Part shown: positions 63,382-64,000 of the stretch, in pieces | Numbering within the stretch: position 1 is the stretch's first letter | Layout of the letters: every line of letters starts with the position of its first letter | Assembly (NCBI RefSeq): GCF_008329535.1 | Contig: NZ_NPKR01000005.1 | Span: forward strand, 124,001 to 188,000 | From: Mycolicibacterium sp. P1-18 | GTDB taxonomy: Bacteria > Actinomycetota > Actinomycetes > Mycobacteriales > Mycobacteriaceae | DNA length: 64,000 bases | Direction of reading: 5' to 3' | Program-made: the position numbers and the translations under genes | The notes under the pieces: model-generated | What the model saw: the letters and a program-made list of their open reading frames with translations, nothing else | Told to the model about the DNA's origin: nothing | Databases searched by the model: none

Positions 63382-63777
63382 AGGTCAAGCGCCGAGCCAC
63401 GGTCGACGGTCGTCTCCATTGGTGAGCTCTCGGCGAGGTCGGGCGCTTCCCCACGGATGCTGCGCTACTACGAGCAACAGGGCCTGTTGAACCCCGTCCG
63501 CGCCGACAACGGCTACCGGCAATACGATCCCGACGCCGTGACGACGGTGGCCCAGATTCGCGGCTTGCTGGACGCCGGACTCCCCACCGACGCCATCCGC
63601 CAGATCCTTCCCTGCGCGCATGGGAGCGAGCCGACGATCGACCCCTGCCCCGAGATCCTGGCCTCGCTCGCTCACGAGCGGGAACGGCTCGACGACCGCA
63701 TCCGGCACCTGTCCGCCAGCCGGGACACGTTGGATCGCTACCTCACCGCCACCCACGCGGCGTTGCCCCGAGACTGA
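63376..63777 (+). CDS. MerR family regulator
   Basis: A 133-residue MerR protein: HTH/wing VSIGELSARSGASPRMLRYY with EQQGLLNPVRADNGYRQY, a coiled-coil dimerisation helix (ASLAHERERLDDRIRHLSAS), and Cys in LPCAHG and DPCPE that could bind a ligand or metal. ATG 63376. Likely regulates itself and the F420 oxidoreductase divergent from it. Confidence 0.9.
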   Translation: MSRSSAEPRSTVVSIGELSARSGASPRMLRYYEQQGLLNPVRADNGYRQYDPDAVTTVAQIRGLLDAGLPTDAIRQILPCAHGSEPTIDPCPEILASLAHERERLDDRIRHLSASRDTLDRYLTATHAALPRD

Positions 63778-63802
63778 GCGTGCCGCTCGAGGGCCGGTGT
63801 GG

Positions 63803-64000
63803 TCAGAGGCTGCGGGCGAACGCGCGGCGCTCTGCCTGCGCCAGATACTCGGCGTGACGTCGGCCGACCATCACGACCAGCGCCACACCGACGGTGGCCC
63901 ATAGCGCGGCCGAGGTGAAGACCGACCCGAGGCGGAAGGTCCAGAGCACGTCACCGGGAAAGTCGCCGACCTCGTCGACGGATGGCATCAGCGCACCCGT
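63803..64000 (-). CDS. CbtA-like cobalt transporter protein, C-terminal part
   Basis: The frame is open from the stop at 63803 to the window edge, giving at least 65 residues. FPGDVLWTFRLGSVFTSAALWA followed by a hydrophobic segment matches the last part of CbtA (PF09490), a membrane subunit of the cobalt transporter for B12 synthesis. An internal ATG at 63988 exists but a truncated protein would not fit the family, so the gene probably starts beyond the window. Confidence 0.6.
   Translation of the reverse strand, partial: TGALMPSVDEVGDFPGDVLWTFRLGSVFTSAALWATVGVALVVMVGRRHAEYLAQAERRAFARSL

Overview
The window is a stretch of high-GC actinobacterial chromosome, almost certainly from a Mycobacterium of the Mycolicibacterium (fast-growing, environmental) type. 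The reasons are the end of a nuo operon followed by homologues of the M. tuberculosis block Rv3167c-Rv3171c (TetR, phosphotransferase, Rv3169-like protein, aofH, hpx), a 13E12-type DUF222/HNH gene, a PE-PPE-domain esterase, F420-dependent oxidoreductases, PknB/GabD2 homologues very close to the M. tuberculosis proteins, and a TopoN/TopoM-like pair as described in M. smegmatis. No rRNA, tRNA, CRISPR array, IS element or phage was seen, and no gene-free stretch exceeds about 200 bases.

Layout. 1-5.4 kb: end of nuoM, nuoN, a VOC protein, and the Rv3167c-Rv3169-like group. 5.4-13.4 kb: an apparent insertion relative to M. tuberculosis, holding a DUF222/HNH protein preceded by two tandem DnaA boxes, a PucR regulator divergent from a keto-acid decarboxylase/serine hydrolase/cupin operon, a 55-residue secreted protein and a Baeyer-Villiger-type monooxygenase. 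13.5-18.3 kb: aofH, hpx and two divergent MDR dehydrogenases only 13 bp apart. 18.4-24 kb: a polar amino-acid ABC transporter (lipoprotein, permease, ATPase) and a DeoR-galT-galK operon. 24-31 kb: cell-envelope genes (PE-PPE esterase, GT-C-like membrane protein, PepSY membrane protein). 30.9-38.1 kb: two Ser/Thr kinases flanking gabD2, one a close PknB paralogue with four PASTA repeats, then a class II UvrA-like ATPase.

39.1-58.1 kb is the accessory heart of the window: about 19 genes in divergent operons under two TetR and one HxlR regulator. They encode six alpha/beta hydrolases (one epoxide hydrolase type), two paralogous SDRs, three NmrA-like reductases, a quinol-monooxygenase-like ABM protein, SnoaL, DUF302 and lipocalin-like proteins, an enoyl-CoA hydratase with a family III CoA-transferase, an F420-dependent oxidoreductase, a catalase and a mycothiol-dependent DinB enzyme. 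Two promoters 11.5 kb apart share the 13-mer AAGACGACCGGTC, so part of the region probably forms one regulon. The content suggests handling of reactive electrophiles, quinones or esters plus their breakdown, but the substrate cannot be read from the sequence.

58.2-62.4 kb encodes an atypical type IIA topoisomerase pair whose GyrA-like subunit carries glycines where GyrA has the quinolone-contact aspartates. 62.4-64 kb has an F420 oxidoreductase divergent from a MerR regulator and the cut-off C-terminus of a CbtA-like cobalt transporter protein.
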